A DNA stretch of 61,836 bases, taken from contig NZ_CAMPJD010000020.1 of NCBI RefSeq assembly GCF_946886695.1, positions 1 to 61,836 of the forward strand. The letters are read 5' to 3'. The notes beneath the pieces are model-generated. The model saw only the letters and a list, made by a program, of their open reading frames with translations, was not told the origin of the DNA and ran no database searches. The DNA comes from an uncultured Pseudoxanthomonas sp. GTDB lineage: Bacteria > Pseudomonadota > Gammaproteobacteria > Xanthomonadales > Xanthomonadaceae. The position numbers and the translations under genes are program-made. This document shows positions 51,624 to 61,836 of this stretch, in pieces (within the stretch, counting starts at the first letter, position 1; each line of letters starts with the position of its first letter).

Positions 51624-54323
51624 TCATCGCGCCCTGACCTCGAAGGGTGCATGCACGCGGATATCGGCACTGGACCCGCCTATGCGCACCTCGTAACGAC
51701 CCGGTGGCACGACGTATTCCCCACGGGCTTCGTCATAACGGCGCAACGCGTGCTGCGGTTCCAGTTCGAACGTCACGGTACGCCGCTCGCCGGGCGCCAG
51801 GTGGATGCGCTGGAAGCCGCGTAGGTCCTGCTGGGCATCGCCGGCCGCGGTCTGCAGCGGACGCACATACAGCTGCACCACTTCATCGCCCGCACGCTTG
51901 CCAGTGTTCGCCACATCCACCTGCACGCGCAGGCGACCGTCCGCGGCCACGGTGCGCGCGTCGGTGCGCAAGTCGCGGTAGTCGAAGCGGGTGTACGAGA
52001 GGCCGTGCCCGAACGGATACAGCGGCGTCCCACGGAAGTATCGGTAGGTGCGACCTTCCATCGTGTAGTCGTCGAACGCCGGCATCGGCTGGCCCGCGGT
52101 GTAGAAGGTCACCGGCAGACGCCCGGCCGGGTTGACGTCGCCGAACAAGGTCTCCGCCACCGCGGTACCGCCGCGCTGGCCCGGATACCAGCTCATCAGG
52201 ATGGCCGGCAGATTCTCCTGCGCCCAGTCCACCGCCAGCGCGGAACCACCGGTCAGCACCAGCACGACCGGCTTGCCGGTGGCATGCAGTGCCTCCAGCA
52301 GGGCGCGCTGCGTGGCGGGCAGGCGCAGGTCCGTGCGGTCTCCCCCGGCGAAGCCCGGATAGTTGACGGTCATCTCCTCGCCTTCCACATCGCCCGTCAG
52401 ACCACCCACGAACACCACCACGTCGGCGTTGCGGGCGACATCGATCGCTTCTTCGAACGGCGGCTTCGCACCCGGCATGCGCCAGGCCAGGCGCACGCCC
52501 GCATCGCGTTCGGCATCGTAGTACTCCAGCCGCAGGTCGTACGCCCGCCCTGCCTGCAGGTCAAGCTCCACGCCATCGCTGCGCAGGCGGTCGCTGTTGG
52601 TCCAGTGGTCGAGCACGCGCTTGCCGTCCACGTACAGGCGATAGCCGTCGTCGGCCGCGGCTTCGATCCGGTATTTCCCCGACACCGGCGGCAGCAACTG
52701 GCCACTCCAGCGGATGCTGAAGCGGTCGTTCGGCACGCCCTGCCCTGGGCCCGCCTCGCCGCGTGCCTGCAGGTTGTCGGTCGGCGAACCGCGGTCCCAG
52801 CGGAAGCCTATCTGCGCATCGGTGCGCACCAGCGCGGGGGATCCGGACAGATCCTGCGTGCGGAAATACTCGCCGCGCAGGCCGCGCTCCGGGGAGTCGG
52901 CTGATGGCCGCAGGTAAGCGGCTTCGATCAGCGGCGTTGCGGCAGGATCGTCGCGCCCTTCCACCAGGTCCACGCCGCGCGCATAACTCACTTCGATGCC
53001 CTTGGCCGCCTCGCGGATACCCTGCAGCACGGTCACCGGCGCGGCCGGCGTACCGAAGTAGTTGCCGAGCAGCGCCATGGTGTCGTCGGCGGTCGGGCCG
53101 ACCACAGCGATGCGTTTCAGGTTACGCGACAGCGGCAGGATGCCGTCGTTCTTCAGCAGCACCAGCGAGGCGCGTGCCGCCTTCAGCGCGAGCGCATCGT
53201 GCGCAGATGCCTGGTTCACCGAATAGGGAATGCGCGCCCAGCGCACGCGCTCCGGCGGATCGAACATGCCCAGCCGCATGCGCGAGGTGAACAAGCGGGT
53301 CACCGCGTCATCGATTTCGGCTTCAGTTATCAAACCCTGGCGCACCGCGGCAGGCAGCGTGGCGTATTCCTCGCCGCATTCCAGTTCCGTACCGTTCTTC
53401 ACCGCCAAGGCGGCGGCCTCCTCGCGCGTGGCGACGATCTTGTGGTTCTTCCAGATGTCGACGATGGCCCAGCAGTCCGACACCACGTAGCCCTTGAAGC
53501 CCCAGTCGCGACGCAGCACGTCGCGCAGCAGGAACCTGCTCGCGCTGGCGGATTCACCGTAGACGCGGTTGTAGGCGCCCATCATCGCGTCCACGTCGCC
53601 CTCCTTCACCAGCGCCTCGAACGCCGGCAGGTAGGTGTCGTAGAGGTCCCGCTTGCTTGGACGCGCGTCGAAGTGGTGGCGGTCGGCCTCGGGGCCGCTG
53701 TGCACGGCGAGATGCTTGGCCGTGGCATCCAGCTTGCGGTAGGTCGGATCGTCGCCTTGCAGGCCGCGCACGAAGGCCACGCCCATCCGCGCGGTCAGGT
53801 AAGGATCCTCACCGTAGGTTTCCTGTCCCCTGCCCCAGCGTGGATCGCGGAAGATGTTGATGTTCGGCGACCAGAAGGTGAGTCCCTGATAGCGGCCATG
53901 CGAGCCGTCGCGCACGAACTGGTGATGCTTGGCGCGCGCCTCGTCGCTGATGGTGGTGGCCACTTCGCCCATCAGCGGCACGTCGAACGTCGCGGCCAGG
54001 CCGATGGCCTGCGGGAACACCGTCGCCTGGCCCGCGCGCGCCACGCCGTGCAGCGCTTCGTTCCACCAGTCGTAGGCAGGCACGCCCAGGCGCTCGATGG
54101 CAGGCGCGGCGTTCTGCATCTGCGCCGCCTTTTCTTCCAGCGTCATCTGCCCGACCAGCGCAGCCGCGCGTGCCTCGAAGCTCTTCGACGTATCGAGCCA
54201 GGGCTTTGCGTCCGCCGCCCATCCGGGCCGCGCCACCAGCGCGAAGACACACAGCGCCAGCGCGCACAGGCCGGGGCGGGCACGCCGGTAGGCAGGAAGG
54301 GGACGGCTCACGGTCTTCATCAT
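51624..54323 (-). CDS. Secreted GH3 beta-xylosidase/beta-glucosidase with PA14 insert
   Basis: An 899-residue enzyme with signal peptide (LCALALCVFALVARPGWA-A). The N-terminal GH3 barrel has the nucleophile Asp in GYVVSDCWAIVDIW (about residue 282) and TAKHLAVHSGPEADRH; the C-terminal GH3 sandwich follows, interrupted by a PA14 domain (about 480-620; SGKYRIEAAADDGYRLYVDG) that usually binds or gates glycans; a fibronectin-III-like tail closes the protein (GYEVRIGGSS-like, RYEVRIGGSSADI). Acts in the periplasm or outside. The ATG at 54323 overlaps the GH43 stop (54320-54322). Confidence 0.93.
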   Translation of the reverse strand: MMKTVSRPLPAYRRARPGLCALALCVFALVARPGWAADAKPWLDTSKSFEARAAALVGQMTLEEKAAQMQNAAPAIERLGVPAYDWWNEALHGVARAGQATVFPQAIGLAATFDVPLMGEVATTISDEARAKHHQFVRDGSHGRYQGLTFWSPNINIFRDPRWGRGQETYGEDPYLTARMGVAFVRGLQGDDPTYRKLDATAKHLAVHSGPEADRHHFDARPSKRDLYDTYLPAFEALVKEGDVDAMMGAYNRVYGESASASRFLLRDVLRRDWGFKGYVVSDCWAIVDIWKNHKIVATREEAAALAVKNGTELECGEEYATLPAAVRQGLITEAEIDDAVTRLFTSRMRLGMFDPPERVRWARIPYSVNQASAHDALALKAARASLVLLKNDGILPLSRNLKRIAVVGPTADDTMALLGNYFGTPAAPVTVLQGIREAAKGIEVSYARGVDLVEGRDDPAATPLIEAAYLRPSADSPERGLRGEYFRTQDLSGSPALVRTDAQIGFRWDRGSPTDNLQARGEAGPGQGVPNDRFSIRWSGQLLPPVSGKYRIEAAADDGYRLYVDGKRVLDHWTNSDRLRSDGVELDLQAGRAYDLRLEYYDAERDAGVRLAWRMPGAKPPFEEAIDVARNADVVVFVGGLTGDVEGEEMTVNYPGFAGGDRTDLRLPATQRALLEALHATGKPVVLVLTGGSALAVDWAQENLPAILMSWYPGQRGGTAVAETLFGDVNPAGRLPVTFYTAGQPMPAFDDYTMEGRTYRYFRGTPLYPFGHGLSYTRFDYRDLRTDARTVAADGRLRVQVDVANTGKRAGDEVVQLYVRPLQTAAGDAQQDLRGFQRIHLAPGERRTVTFELEPQHALRRYDEARGEYVVPPGRYEVRIGGSSADIRVHAPFEVRAR

Positions 54324-56089
54324 TCGCTCCTGCTCAAGGGACGTTCATCGCGTGCAAAAGGGCCCAGCAGCGTGCCGACGAAGCCGCCGGCGCGATCGGT
54401 GCTCAACACGGTGCCATCGACATCGCGCGCCAGCGATTGCCAGCCCCGGCCATCGCCGGTATCGAACGCGAAGCCGTAGGCACCTTCATCGCCTTCGATC
54501 TTCAGCCGCAGCGTGTCGCTGCCCTCGACCTCGCGCGTGGCCAGCGTGTGGGTGATGCCACTGCCGTCGCGGCTTTCGAGGAAGACCGCCGTGCGCCCGC
54601 CGGCCATACGTCGCACACCGAGGAAGTACCAGTACGCCTCGCTCTGGAACGCCGCGAGGCCGGCCGCGACACCGGGCGCCGGCGGCGTCATCGCCGTGCT
54701 GGCCTCGAAGCGCAGATGCTGCTGGCGGCGACCGAGGAACGCCGGGTTGCGCAGCGTGTCAAGGCCTTCCGGCAGCGGATGCACGGCGAGCGCGCCGGGC
54801 CGCGCGGCCAGGTCGGCCCATGCCTGCCTGGGCACGCGCACACGCAGCCACTCGGGCCGCAGCGTGGTGCCGTCGAACTCGTCGCGATGCACGAAGTTGC
54901 CGGTGAAAGGCGCCTGCGTGGCCTCCCCGCGCATCCATGCGGGCGCGGCGGCGATGTAGGGGATGGTCTGCCCCGCCGGCAGGATCACCGGCCAGCCATC
55001 GCGCCACTGCACCGGCAGCAGATAGGTTTCGCGCCCGGTGTTGTAGTGGCGCTGCTGGTAGTTGCGGCTGGCCAGGAACACCGCCCACCACGTCCCGTCG
55101 GGGCCTTCGACCAGATCGGCGTGGCCGGCATTGGTGATCGGCAGGCGCCGATCCGGCGGCAGGTCGCGCTGGGTCAGGATCGGATTGCCGTCATACGGCG
55201 CATACGGTCCCCAGACATCGCGGCTGCGCAGCACCACCTGCGAATGCTGCGGCCCCGTGCCGCCTTCGGCATCGGACAGGTAGTACCAGCCGTCGCGCTT
55301 GTAGATGTGCGGCCCTTCGATCCAGATCGGATTCTTCTCGGGTTCCACGCCACCATCGATCAGCACCTTGCGCGGGCCGATGGGCTGGAAGCGGGCGATG
55401 TCGATCTGTTGCATCCAGATGGCGCGGTGGCCGTCATAGCGCGCCGGCCCGGGCGGCTCGTCGTTGTTGAGCAGATAGACCTTGCCATCGGTGTCGAAGA
55501 ACAGCGACGGGTCGATGCCCCCGATGGTCGGCAGCCAGTGCGGGTCGGACCACGGGCCCGCCGGATCACGGGCGGTGGCGATGAAGTTGCCACCACTGTC
55601 CGTGGCCGTGGTCACCAGATAGAACATGCCGTCATGGAATTCGATGGCGGGCGCGAAGATGCCCCGCGACACGCTCAGGCCGTCGAAGTCCAGCTGCGAG
55701 GGCCGGTTGATGACGTTGCCGATCTGCTTCCAGTGCACCAGGTCCGTGCTCTCGAACACCGGGATGCCCGGGAAGAAGGTGAAGCTGGAATTGACCAGGT
55801 AGAACTTGCCGTTCGCGCTGACGATGCTGGGGTCGGCATGGAAGCCGGCCAGGATGGGGTTGCGGTAGTGGCCGGACGGTAACGGCGGTTCGAATGCCAC
55901 GTCGCGACCGGTGTATTCGAACCAGTCGAAGTAGACGGGCGGCGCCTGCTCTTTCGACTGAGCGTTGCCGGTGACCGTCAGCAGCAGGAGCGCGGCGACC
56001 AGCACGCCACGCGCGGCGTTGCGGGACGTGGCCCACTTGCTGGCTTGTCGGCGGTCGTCCTGATGGCGACGCAGGGAGAACAGCTTCAT
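54320..56089 (-). CDS. Secreted GH43 beta-xylosidase-type enzyme, two domains
   Basis: A 589-residue enzyme with signal peptide (VLVAALLLLTVTGNAQ). Residues about 70-370: GH43 propeller with base Asp in GFHADPSIVSANG, IGGIDPSLFFDTDG, and acid Glu in PIWIEGPHIYKRDG. Residues about 390-589: beta-sandwich accessory domain (VHRDEFDGTTLRPEWLRVRV; AYWYFLGVRRM), as in GH43 subfamily 11/12-type beta-xylosidases. Acts on xylo-oligosaccharides. Start 56089 overlaps the esterase stop as ATGA. Confidence 0.92.
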   Translation of the reverse strand: MKLFSLRRHQDDRRQASKWATSRNAARGVLVAALLLLTVTGNAQSKEQAPPVYFDWFEYTGRDVAFEPPLPSGHYRNPILAGFHADPSIVSANGKFYLVNSSFTFFPGIPVFESTDLVHWKQIGNVINRPSQLDFDGLSVSRGIFAPAIEFHDGMFYLVTTATDSGGNFIATARDPAGPWSDPHWLPTIGGIDPSLFFDTDGKVYLLNNDEPPGPARYDGHRAIWMQQIDIARFQPIGPRKVLIDGGVEPEKNPIWIEGPHIYKRDGWYYLSDAEGGTGPQHSQVVLRSRDVWGPYAPYDGNPILTQRDLPPDRRLPITNAGHADLVEGPDGTWWAVFLASRNYQQRHYNTGRETYLLPVQWRDGWPVILPAGQTIPYIAAAPAWMRGEATQAPFTGNFVHRDEFDGTTLRPEWLRVRVPRQAWADLAARPGALAVHPLPEGLDTLRNPAFLGRRQQHLRFEASTAMTPPAPGVAAGLAAFQSEAYWYFLGVRRMAGGRTAVFLESRDGSGITHTLATREVEGSDTLRLKIEGDEGAYGFAFDTGDGRGWQSLARDVDGTVLSTDRAGGFVGTLLGPFARDERPLSRSE

Positions 56090-58068
56090 CGGGGCACCTC
56101 GACGGCAGGGACGGGAAGTTCGAAGGGACCGGCCGGCAACCCGGCGGCATCGCGCAACGTGCATACCGGGCCATCCGCCCAGCAGTAGCGCACGTACAGG
56201 GCGTTGGCGGTGCGCGGGCTGCGCAGCACGACGTCTCGGCCGTCTAGGGCGGCATCCGCGTATTCGCAGCGCTTCGCTGCATCGCAGATCTCGAAGCCGA
56301 TGGGGCCGTTCGCGCCGGTCGTCAGCAGGGCACCGGTGACATCGTCGAACGCCACCCTCACGCCGTCCGTCGTGCGCGCTGCGTCGCGTGCCGTCGGGCC
56401 GGTCGGTGGCAGCGCACGCTCGCCGTAGATGGTGTGGCGCGCCACGCGTGCCAGGCGGCGACCGAGTTCCTGCTTGTTCGGCGGATGGATGTCGTAGGCG
56501 TCACCGATGTCGATGGCGACCACCAGCCCGGAATGCGGATCTTCCGCGACGACACGCCGCTGCGCCTCGCGCACCTGCGCCCAGCCACTTTCCACCGGCG
56601 CCGCCGGTGGCATGCCATAGCCGGCCAGCTGCACCACCAGCCACGGCACCTGTGCGCCGAAACGCTGCCGCCAGTCCTCGCGCAGCACACGCAGCCGCGC
56701 GGCATAGGCAGCGCCGTCGCCGGTGTTGGATTCGCCCTGGTACCAGAGCATGCCGCGCAGGCCGGCATGCCCGAGCGGGGCGATCATCCCGTTGTACAAC
56801 GTCGACAGGCCGGCCGCCGCCTGCCAGGGCGCACGCGGCGGCTCGTCGGCGCCGGGCTCGGGCCGGTAGCGCCAGCGGTTGTCCAGCACGACGCGTGAGC
56901 CATCGTCGAAGGTCAGCGCGTGTGCACTGGCCGGGCCGGCCAGCCCACCGTCGCGATAGGTGTCCAGCACGTTGACCACCACCGTGTTGATGCCCGCCTT
57001 CAACAGTCCGGACGGCAGCGGGTAGCGACGCGGCTCACCGGCGCCGTAGCGGCTGCCCACGGCGGTACCGTTCACCCAGGTCATGTCGGTCTCGTCCGCG
57101 GGCCCGAGTTCCAGCGTTGCGCCACGGGCCGCCTGCGCCGCCGTCAACGTCACCTGCGTGCGATACCACACCATGCCGTTGTAGTCCTCGAGCGCCGGTA
57201 CGCCCCAGCGCTCCCATGCACCCAGCGTTGCGGGCGCCTTGCGCCAGTCGGTGTCGCGCACATCCGCACGCCAGGGGGCGTCGCCCGTGGCACCTTCGCG
57301 CGTGGTCCACCAGCGCTCCCAGTGACGTCCCCATCGCGCGAGCGCGGCAGGTGTATCCGTGGCGTAAAGCGCCAGCACGTCGAGCGCTTCATCGCTTCCC
57401 CCACCGGCACGCAGTGCTGTGGCGCTGGTCCAGGCTTCGATCCGCGAACCGCCCCAGGCCGCCTGGATCAGGCCCATCGGCACGTCGACCGTCTTCTGAA
57501 GTTCCCGCGCGAAGTAGAAACAGGCGGCGGAGAAATCCCGCACCGAATCCGGCGACGCCACCTGCCAGCGGGGATCGCCCTGGAAACGGGACTGTGCCGC
57601 GACGGCGCTTGCCTGCGGCACCGTGAACAACCGGATTCGCGGATGCGCCGAGGATGCGATCTCCGAACTCGCATCCAGTGCGCGCCAGACCGGCAACTCC
57701 ATGTTCGACTGCCCGGCGCAAAGCCAGACGTCGCCCACGTACACGTCGCGCACCGTCTGCACGCCCGCGCCGGCTTCCACCACCAGATCGTAGGGTCCGC
57801 CGGCGGCGCGTGCCGGCAGTGCGGCTTCCCAGGTGCCATCGGCCGCAGCACGCGCACGCGCCTTCGTGCCGTCCAGCATCACGCTGACGTCTTCAGCCGG
57901 CTTGGCGTGGCCCCAGACGCGGATGGCCGCGTCGCGCTGCAGCACCATGTGGTCCTGGAACAACGCATGCAGCAGTCCGCCTTCGGATTCCACGGCATGG
58001 GCGACGGGTGCACCCATCACGAGCATGGCGACTGACAGCACAAACCCGGTGATGCTGGGTGCCTTCAT
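56086..58068 (-). CDS. SASA-type carbohydrate acetylesterase (sialate O-acetylesterase-like)
   Basis: A 660-residue exported protein (leader [19 protein letters not shown], cleavage after AHA). It has the SGNH/GDSL signature split by an insert: [15 protein letters not shown] (Ser), [15 protein letters not shown] (Gly), [14 protein letters not shown] (Asn), and [18 protein letters not shown] (Asp-His). A jelly-roll module (about 280-400) lies between. Annotated sialate O-acetylesterase, but relatives in Xanthomonas polysaccharide loci (CE20 type) deacetylate plant hemicellulose, which fits this operon better than sialic acid. Confidence 0.88.
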   Translation of the reverse strand: MKAPSITGFVLSVAMLVMGAPVAHAVESEGGLLHALFQDHMVLQRDAAIRVWGHAKPAEDVSVMLDGTKARARAAADGTWEAALPARAAGGPYDLVVEAGAGVQTVRDVYVGDVWLCAGQSNMELPVWRALDASSEIASSAHPRIRLFTVPQASAVAAQSRFQGDPRWQVASPDSVRDFSAACFYFARELQKTVDVPMGLIQAAWGGSRIEAWTSATALRAGGGSDEALDVLALYATDTPAALARWGRHWERWWTTREGATGDAPWRADVRDTDWRKAPATLGAWERWGVPALEDYNGMVWYRTQVTLTAAQAARGATLELGPADETDMTWVNGTAVGSRYGAGEPRRYPLPSGLLKAGINTVVVNVLDTYRDGGLAGPASAHALTFDDGSRVVLDNRWRYRPEPGADEPPRAPWQAAAGLSTLYNGMIAPLGHAGLRGMLWYQGESNTGDGAAYAARLRVLREDWRQRFGAQVPWLVVQLAGYGMPPAAPVESGWAQVREAQRRVVAEDPHSGLVVAIDIGDAYDIHPPNKQELGRRLARVARHTIYGERALPPTGPTARDAARTTDGVRVAFDDVTGALLTTGANGPIGFEICDAAKRCEYADAALDGRDVVLRSPRTANALYVRYCWADGPVCTLRDAAGLPAGPFELPVPAVEVPR

Positions 58069-60302
58069 CGGCCGTCCCCCGGGGCATAAGGGAACTGCAG
58101 CGCTTCGTAATACGCCAACGGGTGCGGCGGCGCCGCCTGGCCCTCCGGCAGCGGGCGACGCGCGAACGTCTGGAAGTACGCGATGCTGGCGTCGCGCCAC
58201 CACTGCGCTTCCTTTTCCTGGATGCCCAGGAAGGCCGCCACCTGCGCGTGCCGCGGCACATCGACATGCGACGACACCCCGTCCCACGTGGACCGCATGC
58301 CGCGCACGTAGTCCACGCCGCGGGCGTAGCGCATCACCAGTTCGTCCCACAACGGCCGGCCCGACGCCATCGGATGATCCCAGGGCACGTGGTGGAACCA
58401 CAGGAGGAATTCCTCCGGCACGCGTGCGACATCGCCGAACTGGCGCGCCACCGGCGGGAAATACTGCGCCACCGCGTTGCTCCCCGTCGCGGAACGGTCA
58501 AATCCGATACCGTCCTGGTCGGCCCGGTGGTAGTACACCGATGTCCAGTCGGCACGAGGGCCGCCCTGCACCCACGGCCCTGGGCCGTAGTGATGGCCAC
58601 GCCCCATCAGGTGATGCAGGCCCAGCGGCGTCATGTAGTCCACGGCCGCCTCGCGCGACCCCATCATCATCTCCACCACGGGCGCCACAAGGCGATCGTC
58701 GTTCGAGAAAGTCATGCGCACCCATTCTTCCGCGATGCCGCGCGAAGACAGCGACGGATCCCACGCCAGCCGGCCGTATGCATACCAGTTGGCCTGGTCG
58801 AAGTGCGATCCGCTCCAGTTGCGGTCCGCGCCGATGTTCGCCACGCCGGCCATGCCGGTGAGCGTATGCCCCTCCAGCGTGCCGTCGATGACTTTCCTGA
58901 CGGTGGTACCCGTGCCGCGCGCATGCGTATCCGCGGCGAGCACCTCTTCGTACATCGGCCCCAGGTAGACCAGATGGGTGGCGAACCCGAGATATTCCTT
59001 GGTGACCTGCAGTTCCAGCATCAACGGCGTGCGCGGCATGGCGCCGAACAGCGGATGGAACGGCTCGCGCGGCTGGAAATCGACGGGGCCGTTCTTCACC
59101 TGGACCAGGACGTTGTCGCGGAACTTGCCGTCGTAAGGCACGAATTCCGTATACGCCTGCCTGGCGCGATCGTCCGGCGTTTCGTGCGAATAGACGAAGG
59201 CGCGCCACATCACCGTGCCGCCATGGGGTGCCAGTGCGTCGGCGAGCATGTTCGCCCCGTCCACGTGCGACCTGCCGTAGTCCTGGGGGCCGGGCTGACC
59301 CTCGGAGTTCGCCTTTACCAGAAAGCCGCCGAAATCCGGAATGAGGCGGTAGATCTCGTCGGCCTTCTCCCTCCACCAGCGCCGCACGGCCGGGTCCAGC
59401 GGGTCGGCCGTCTGCAGTCCGCCTATCTCCATCGGCGCACTGAAACGGGCGCTCAGATGGACGCGGATCCCGTACGGACGGAACACGGACGCCAGCGCCC
59501 GAGTCTTCTCCAGGTACATCGGCGTCAGGCTCAGCGCATTGGCGTTGACGTTGTTGAGCACCGTGCCGTTGATGCCCAGCGATGCGTTGGCACGGGCGTA
59601 GTCGGTGTAACGCGGATCCAGGTAGTCGGGCAGCGTGTGCCAGTCCCAGATCGAAGCACCCGCGTAGCCGCGCTCAACATACCCGTCGAGATTGTCCCAA
59701 TGGTCCAGCACGCGCAATTTCACCCGCGGCGATTCGCGCACGTCCAATGCATCGATCGCCTGCCCGGTCTGCAGCAGACGAAGGAAATGGAAGCAGCCGT
59801 AGAGCACGCCGACATCCGTGTTGGCCGTGATCACCGTGGCCGCATGCCCACCCACGCGCACGCTGCGGATCAGGTAGCCCTCATGTCCCAGCGGGCGTGT
59901 GTCCAGCCGCAGGCCGGCGACGAGGGCAGAAGAAGCGGCCGTGCCCGCCACAACCGCACCATCGCGCGTGGCCGCCGCCGCGGTATCGGGTACCTGCCCG
60001 GTCAGACCGTCCAGGCCACGCAGCAGCTCCGTGTGCGCGGCGGCCAGCGTGGCCGATGGCGCCGGCATCACCAGCTGCGTGGTGCGTGACCGGTAGTGCT
60101 CCACCGTTGCCGGTGCGGCGGGCGCGTAGCGCAGCCAGAGGTCGTAGCCGTCTTCCGCCTGCGCGCCGGCTGCCTGCACGCACATCAGGCAGCCCAGTAC
60201 GAACATGGGGAGGCTTCGCCGCAAGGCACGCCCCTCGTCGCCCCGCCGCGTTGGCGATACCATGAGGCGCGACAGGAAAGCGGGCCAGCGTGCGGATTTC
60301 AT
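58065..60302 (-). CDS. aguA: GH67 xylan alpha-glucuronidase
   Basis: A 745-residue exported enzyme; the leader ([19 protein letters not shown]) ends near residue 49, unusually late for ATG 60302, but that start has GGGGA upstream and internal ATGs lack one. GH67 domains: N-terminal sandwich, then barrel with [42 protein letters not shown] (acid Glu), [27 protein letters not shown], and the C-terminal helical domain ([14 protein letters not shown]). It removes 4-O-methylglucuronic acid from glucuronoxylo-oligosaccharides. First gene of the operon and the marker of glucuronoxylan use. Confidence 0.95.
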   Translation of the reverse strand: MKSARWPAFLSRLMVSPTRRGDEGRALRRSLPMFVLGCLMCVQAAGAQAEDGYDLWLRYAPAAPATVEHYRSRTTQLVMPAPSATLAAAHTELLRGLDGLTGQVPDTAAAATRDGAVVAGTAASSALVAGLRLDTRPLGHEGYLIRSVRVGGHAATVITANTDVGVLYGCFHFLRLLQTGQAIDALDVRESPRVKLRVLDHWDNLDGYVERGYAGASIWDWHTLPDYLDPRYTDYARANASLGINGTVLNNVNANALSLTPMYLEKTRALASVFRPYGIRVHLSARFSAPMEIGGLQTADPLDPAVRRWWREKADEIYRLIPDFGGFLVKANSEGQPGPQDYGRSHVDGANMLADALAPHGGTVMWRAFVYSHETPDDRARQAYTEFVPYDGKFRDNVLVQVKNGPVDFQPREPFHPLFGAMPRTPLMLELQVTKEYLGFATHLVYLGPMYEEVLAADTHARGTGTTVRKVIDGTLEGHTLTGMAGVANIGADRNWSGSHFDQANWYAYGRLAWDPSLSSRGIAEEWVRMTFSNDDRLVAPVVEMMMGSREAAVDYMTPLGLHHLMGRGHHYGPGPWVQGGPRADWTSVYYHRADQDGIGFDRSATGSNAVAQYFPPVARQFGDVARVPEEFLLWFHHVPWDHPMASGRPLWDELVMRYARGVDYVRGMRSTWDGVSSHVDVPRHAQVAAFLGIQEKEAQWWRDASIAYFQTFARRPLPEGQAAPPHPLAYYEALQFPYAPGDGR

Positions 60303-60379
60303 GACCGTCCCCGCGTAGGCCGCTGCTGGGCGGAGTGGCCATGGGTCGACCGCCTTCCGTCCCCTGAAAGGAAAGCGTT

Positions 60380-61447
60380 TTGGAAAAGCCGACAAGAGCC
60401 GTGCGACGCAAGAGCCGCGGCGTCACCATCGACGAAGTGGCCGCACTCGCGGGCGTTTCCCCGATGACCGTGTCGCGCGTGATCAACGGCAAGACGAAGG
60501 TCAAGGATGCGACGCGCGAACGGGTCATGCGCGCCGTCCGCAAGCTCGACTACACGCCCAACCTGGCGGCCAGCTCGCTGGCGGCCGCCCAACACACCCG
60601 CATCGCACTGATCTATACCAATCCCACCGGCGCCTACCTGCGCGAACTGCTGCTGGGCCTGCTGCGCGTCGCCTCGCGGACGACCATCCAGCTGGTGAGC
60701 GAATACTGGGAAGACGTGGATGCCGAATCCGAGCGCAAGGCGGCGCGCGAACTCGCCAAACGTGTCGATGGCGTCATCCTGCCGCCGCCCCTGTGCGAAT
60801 CCCGCGCGGCGGTGAGCGAACTGGTACGGGCCGGCGTCCCGGTGGTCGCCATCGCGTCGGGACGATTCAGCAACGAGATTTCCTGCGTGCGCATCGACGA
60901 CTTCCGCGCGGGCAAGGAAATGGCCGAACACCTCATCGAGCACGGCCATACCCACATCGGATTCATCAAGGGCCGGTCCGACCTCAGCGCCAGTGCGCGA
61001 CGTTTCGAAGGCTTCCAGGCCGCCCTGCATGAAGCGGGCCTGGCACTGGAACCCGGCCTGGTGCAGCCGGGCGACTACACGTATCGGGCGGGGCTGAAGG
61101 CCGCGGAGAAACTGCTGTCGCTGCGCCGGATGCCCAGCGCCATCATCGCCAGCAACGACGACATGGCCGCCGCCGTCATCTCGGTGGCGCACCGCCGCGG
61201 GCTGGATGTGCCGCGCGACCTGTCGGTGGTGGGCTTCGATGACACGTCGGCCGCCACGACGGTGTGGCCGGAACTGACCACCATCCACCAGCCCATCGCG
61301 TCGATGGCCAACGACGCCATCGACGTCCTGCTGCGCAGCATCCGCCGACAGGACGGTACCACCCGCGTGCTCGCCGACCACGTCGCGGCACACCGCCTGG
61401 TGGTGCGCGACTCGGTCTCGGTTCCGCCCAAAGCCAGGCGCCGCTGA
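60380..61447 (+). CDS. LacI-family regulator of the xylan operon
   Basis: A 355-residue repressor with an N-terminal basic extension, a helix-turn-helix ([20 protein letters not shown]) and a PBP-like sensor domain ([40 protein letters not shown]). The start is TTG at 60380, 6 bases after AAAGGAAA; no ATG fits upstream of the helix-turn-helix. It is divergent from aguA across a 77-base gap, the usual position of the xylan-locus LacI regulator in Xanthomonas relatives. A perfect operator palindrome was not found in the gap. Confidence 0.88.
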   Translation: MEKPTRAVRRKSRGVTIDEVAALAGVSPMTVSRVINGKTKVKDATRERVMRAVRKLDYTPNLAASSLAAAQHTRIALIYTNPTGAYLRELLLGLLRVASRTTIQLVSEYWEDVDAESERKAARELAKRVDGVILPPPLCESRAAVSELVRAGVPVVAIASGRFSNEISCVRIDDFRAGKEMAEHLIEHGHTHIGFIKGRSDLSASARRFEGFQAALHEAGLALEPGLVQPGDYTYRAGLKAAEKLLSLRRMPSAIIASNDDMAAAVISVAHRRGLDVPRDLSVVGFDDTSAATTVWPELTTIHQPIASMANDAIDVLLRSIRRQDGTTRVLADHVAAHRLVVRDSVSVPPKARRR

Positions 61448-61522
61448 AACGCCACGGGCCCGCCGTGCGGGTAGCGCGATCGGACGACCGGCGTGGCGCG
61501 CCACGGAAGGCATGCTCCGCTC

Positions 61523-61836
61523 CTAGCCTTCCATCTGCTCGAGTTCCCTGCCCTTCGTTTCGTGGACGAACCTCAGCACGAAGAAGACGGAGATGATGGC
61601 GGCCAGCGTGTACAGGCCATAGGTGGCGGCCAGCCCGATGCCGGCCAGAAGCATCGGGAAAGTCATCGTGACCAGGAAGTTCGCGCTCCACTGGAACAGG
61701 CCCGCGACAGCCAGTCCCGAACCGCGGATCTGGTTCGGGAACATTTCGCCCAGCATCACCCACATCACCGGGCCCCAGGACAGGTTGAAGAACACCACGT
61801 ACAGGTTCGCGGCCACCAGCGCCAGCACGCCCATGC
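61523..61836 (-). CDS. Sugar-porter-family MFS transporter, C-terminal part
   Basis: The last 104 codons of a transporter whose start is outside the window. Three C-terminal helices and the family end motif FVHETKGRELEQME (the PETKGRxLE-type tail), plus GPVMWVMLGEMFPNQIRG, identify the XylE/GalP sugar porter family. Beside the xylan operon it could import xylose or another pentose. Confidence 0.88.
   Translation of the reverse strand, partial: MGVLALVAANLYVVFFNLSWGPVMWVMLGEMFPNQIRGSGLAVAGLFQWSANFLVTMTFPMLLAGIGLAATYGLYTLAAIISVFFVLRFVHETKGRELEQMEG

Noticed and set aside
54170..60089. Long plus-strand frames (570 and 676 codons) opposite the xylan operon
   Set aside because: They are antisense to GH43, GH3, acetylesterase and GH67 genes with clear catalytic motifs; no motifs of their own.
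1..61836. CRISPR arrays, tRNA or rRNA genes
   Set aside because: No regularly spaced identical repeats and no cloverleaf or rRNA-like sequence noticed by eye; a covariance-model search was not possible.

Overview
The window is high-GC proteobacterial DNA. Its gene content points to the Xanthomonadaceae (Xanthomonas, Pseudoxanthomonas, Stenotrophomonas or Lysobacter relatives): a xylan operon built around a GH67 alpha-glucuronidase, GH43 and GH3 enzymes and an SASA-type acetylesterase under a LacI regulator; a TonB-dependent receptor with PepSY-type membrane partners; a Ku/LigD end-joining locus; and LacI-controlled sugar loci. The genus cannot be fixed from the sequence alone. No rRNA, tRNA or CRISPR array was seen.

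Layout. 1-1.4 kb: AT-richer accessory DNA with the end of an M91-like metallopeptidase (interrupted by an in-frame stop) and a secreted protein with a TonB-C-like tail. 1.4-5.8 kb: TonB-dependent receptor followed by two small membrane proteins and a PepSY membrane protein, probably for iron acquisition. 6.2-11 kb: leftward cluster of envelope proteins (three lipoproteins, a DUF4282 protein, a periplasmic thioredoxin-like protein), ending in an odd chimera of a membrane protein with a LysR effector-binding domain. 11.4-14.2 kb, divergent: one protein joining a winged-helix DNA-binding domain, a Ser/Thr kinase domain, a transmembrane helix and a TPR-like tail. 14.2-19.5 kb: accessory region with IS21-like terminal repeats, a leaderless trypsin-like protease paired with a lipoprotein, and a complete IS1182-type insertion sequence.

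19.6-29.6 kb: a compact catabolic locus bracketed by two copies of one palindromic operator (ATGCAATCGATTGCA). It holds a LacI regulator, three TIM-barrel epimerase/isomerase-like proteins (one leaderless, one with a Sec-type leader, one with a Tat-type leader), a nucleoside:H+ symporter-type MFS carrier, a Gfo/Idh/MocA oxidoreductase, a cytochrome c, a DUF1080 (3-keto-disaccharide hydrolase) protein, a Tat-exported gluconate-2-dehydrogenase-subunit-3-like protein and a GMC flavoprotein. Together these look like a periplasmic oxidise-then-cleave (3-keto-glycoside) pathway and are the most interesting system in the window.

29.7-33.2 kb: a saccharopine-dehydrogenase-family remnant, then a TPP enzyme of the acetolactate synthase family paired with an aldehyde dehydrogenase. 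33.4-38.4 kb: a c-di-GMP phosphodiesterase (PAS-PAS-EAL) and a diguanylate cyclase (MASE1-PAS-GGDEF). 38.7-43.4 kb: bacterial NHEJ locus, Ku - CBS protein - GIY-YIG-like protein - DNA ligase D. 43.7-45.4 kb: UbiB/ABC1-family kinase-like protein. 46.2-60.3 kb: nine-gene leftward xylan operon with many ATGA stop/start overlaps, divergent from a LacI regulator that starts at TTG. The right edge cuts a sugar-porter-family transporter.
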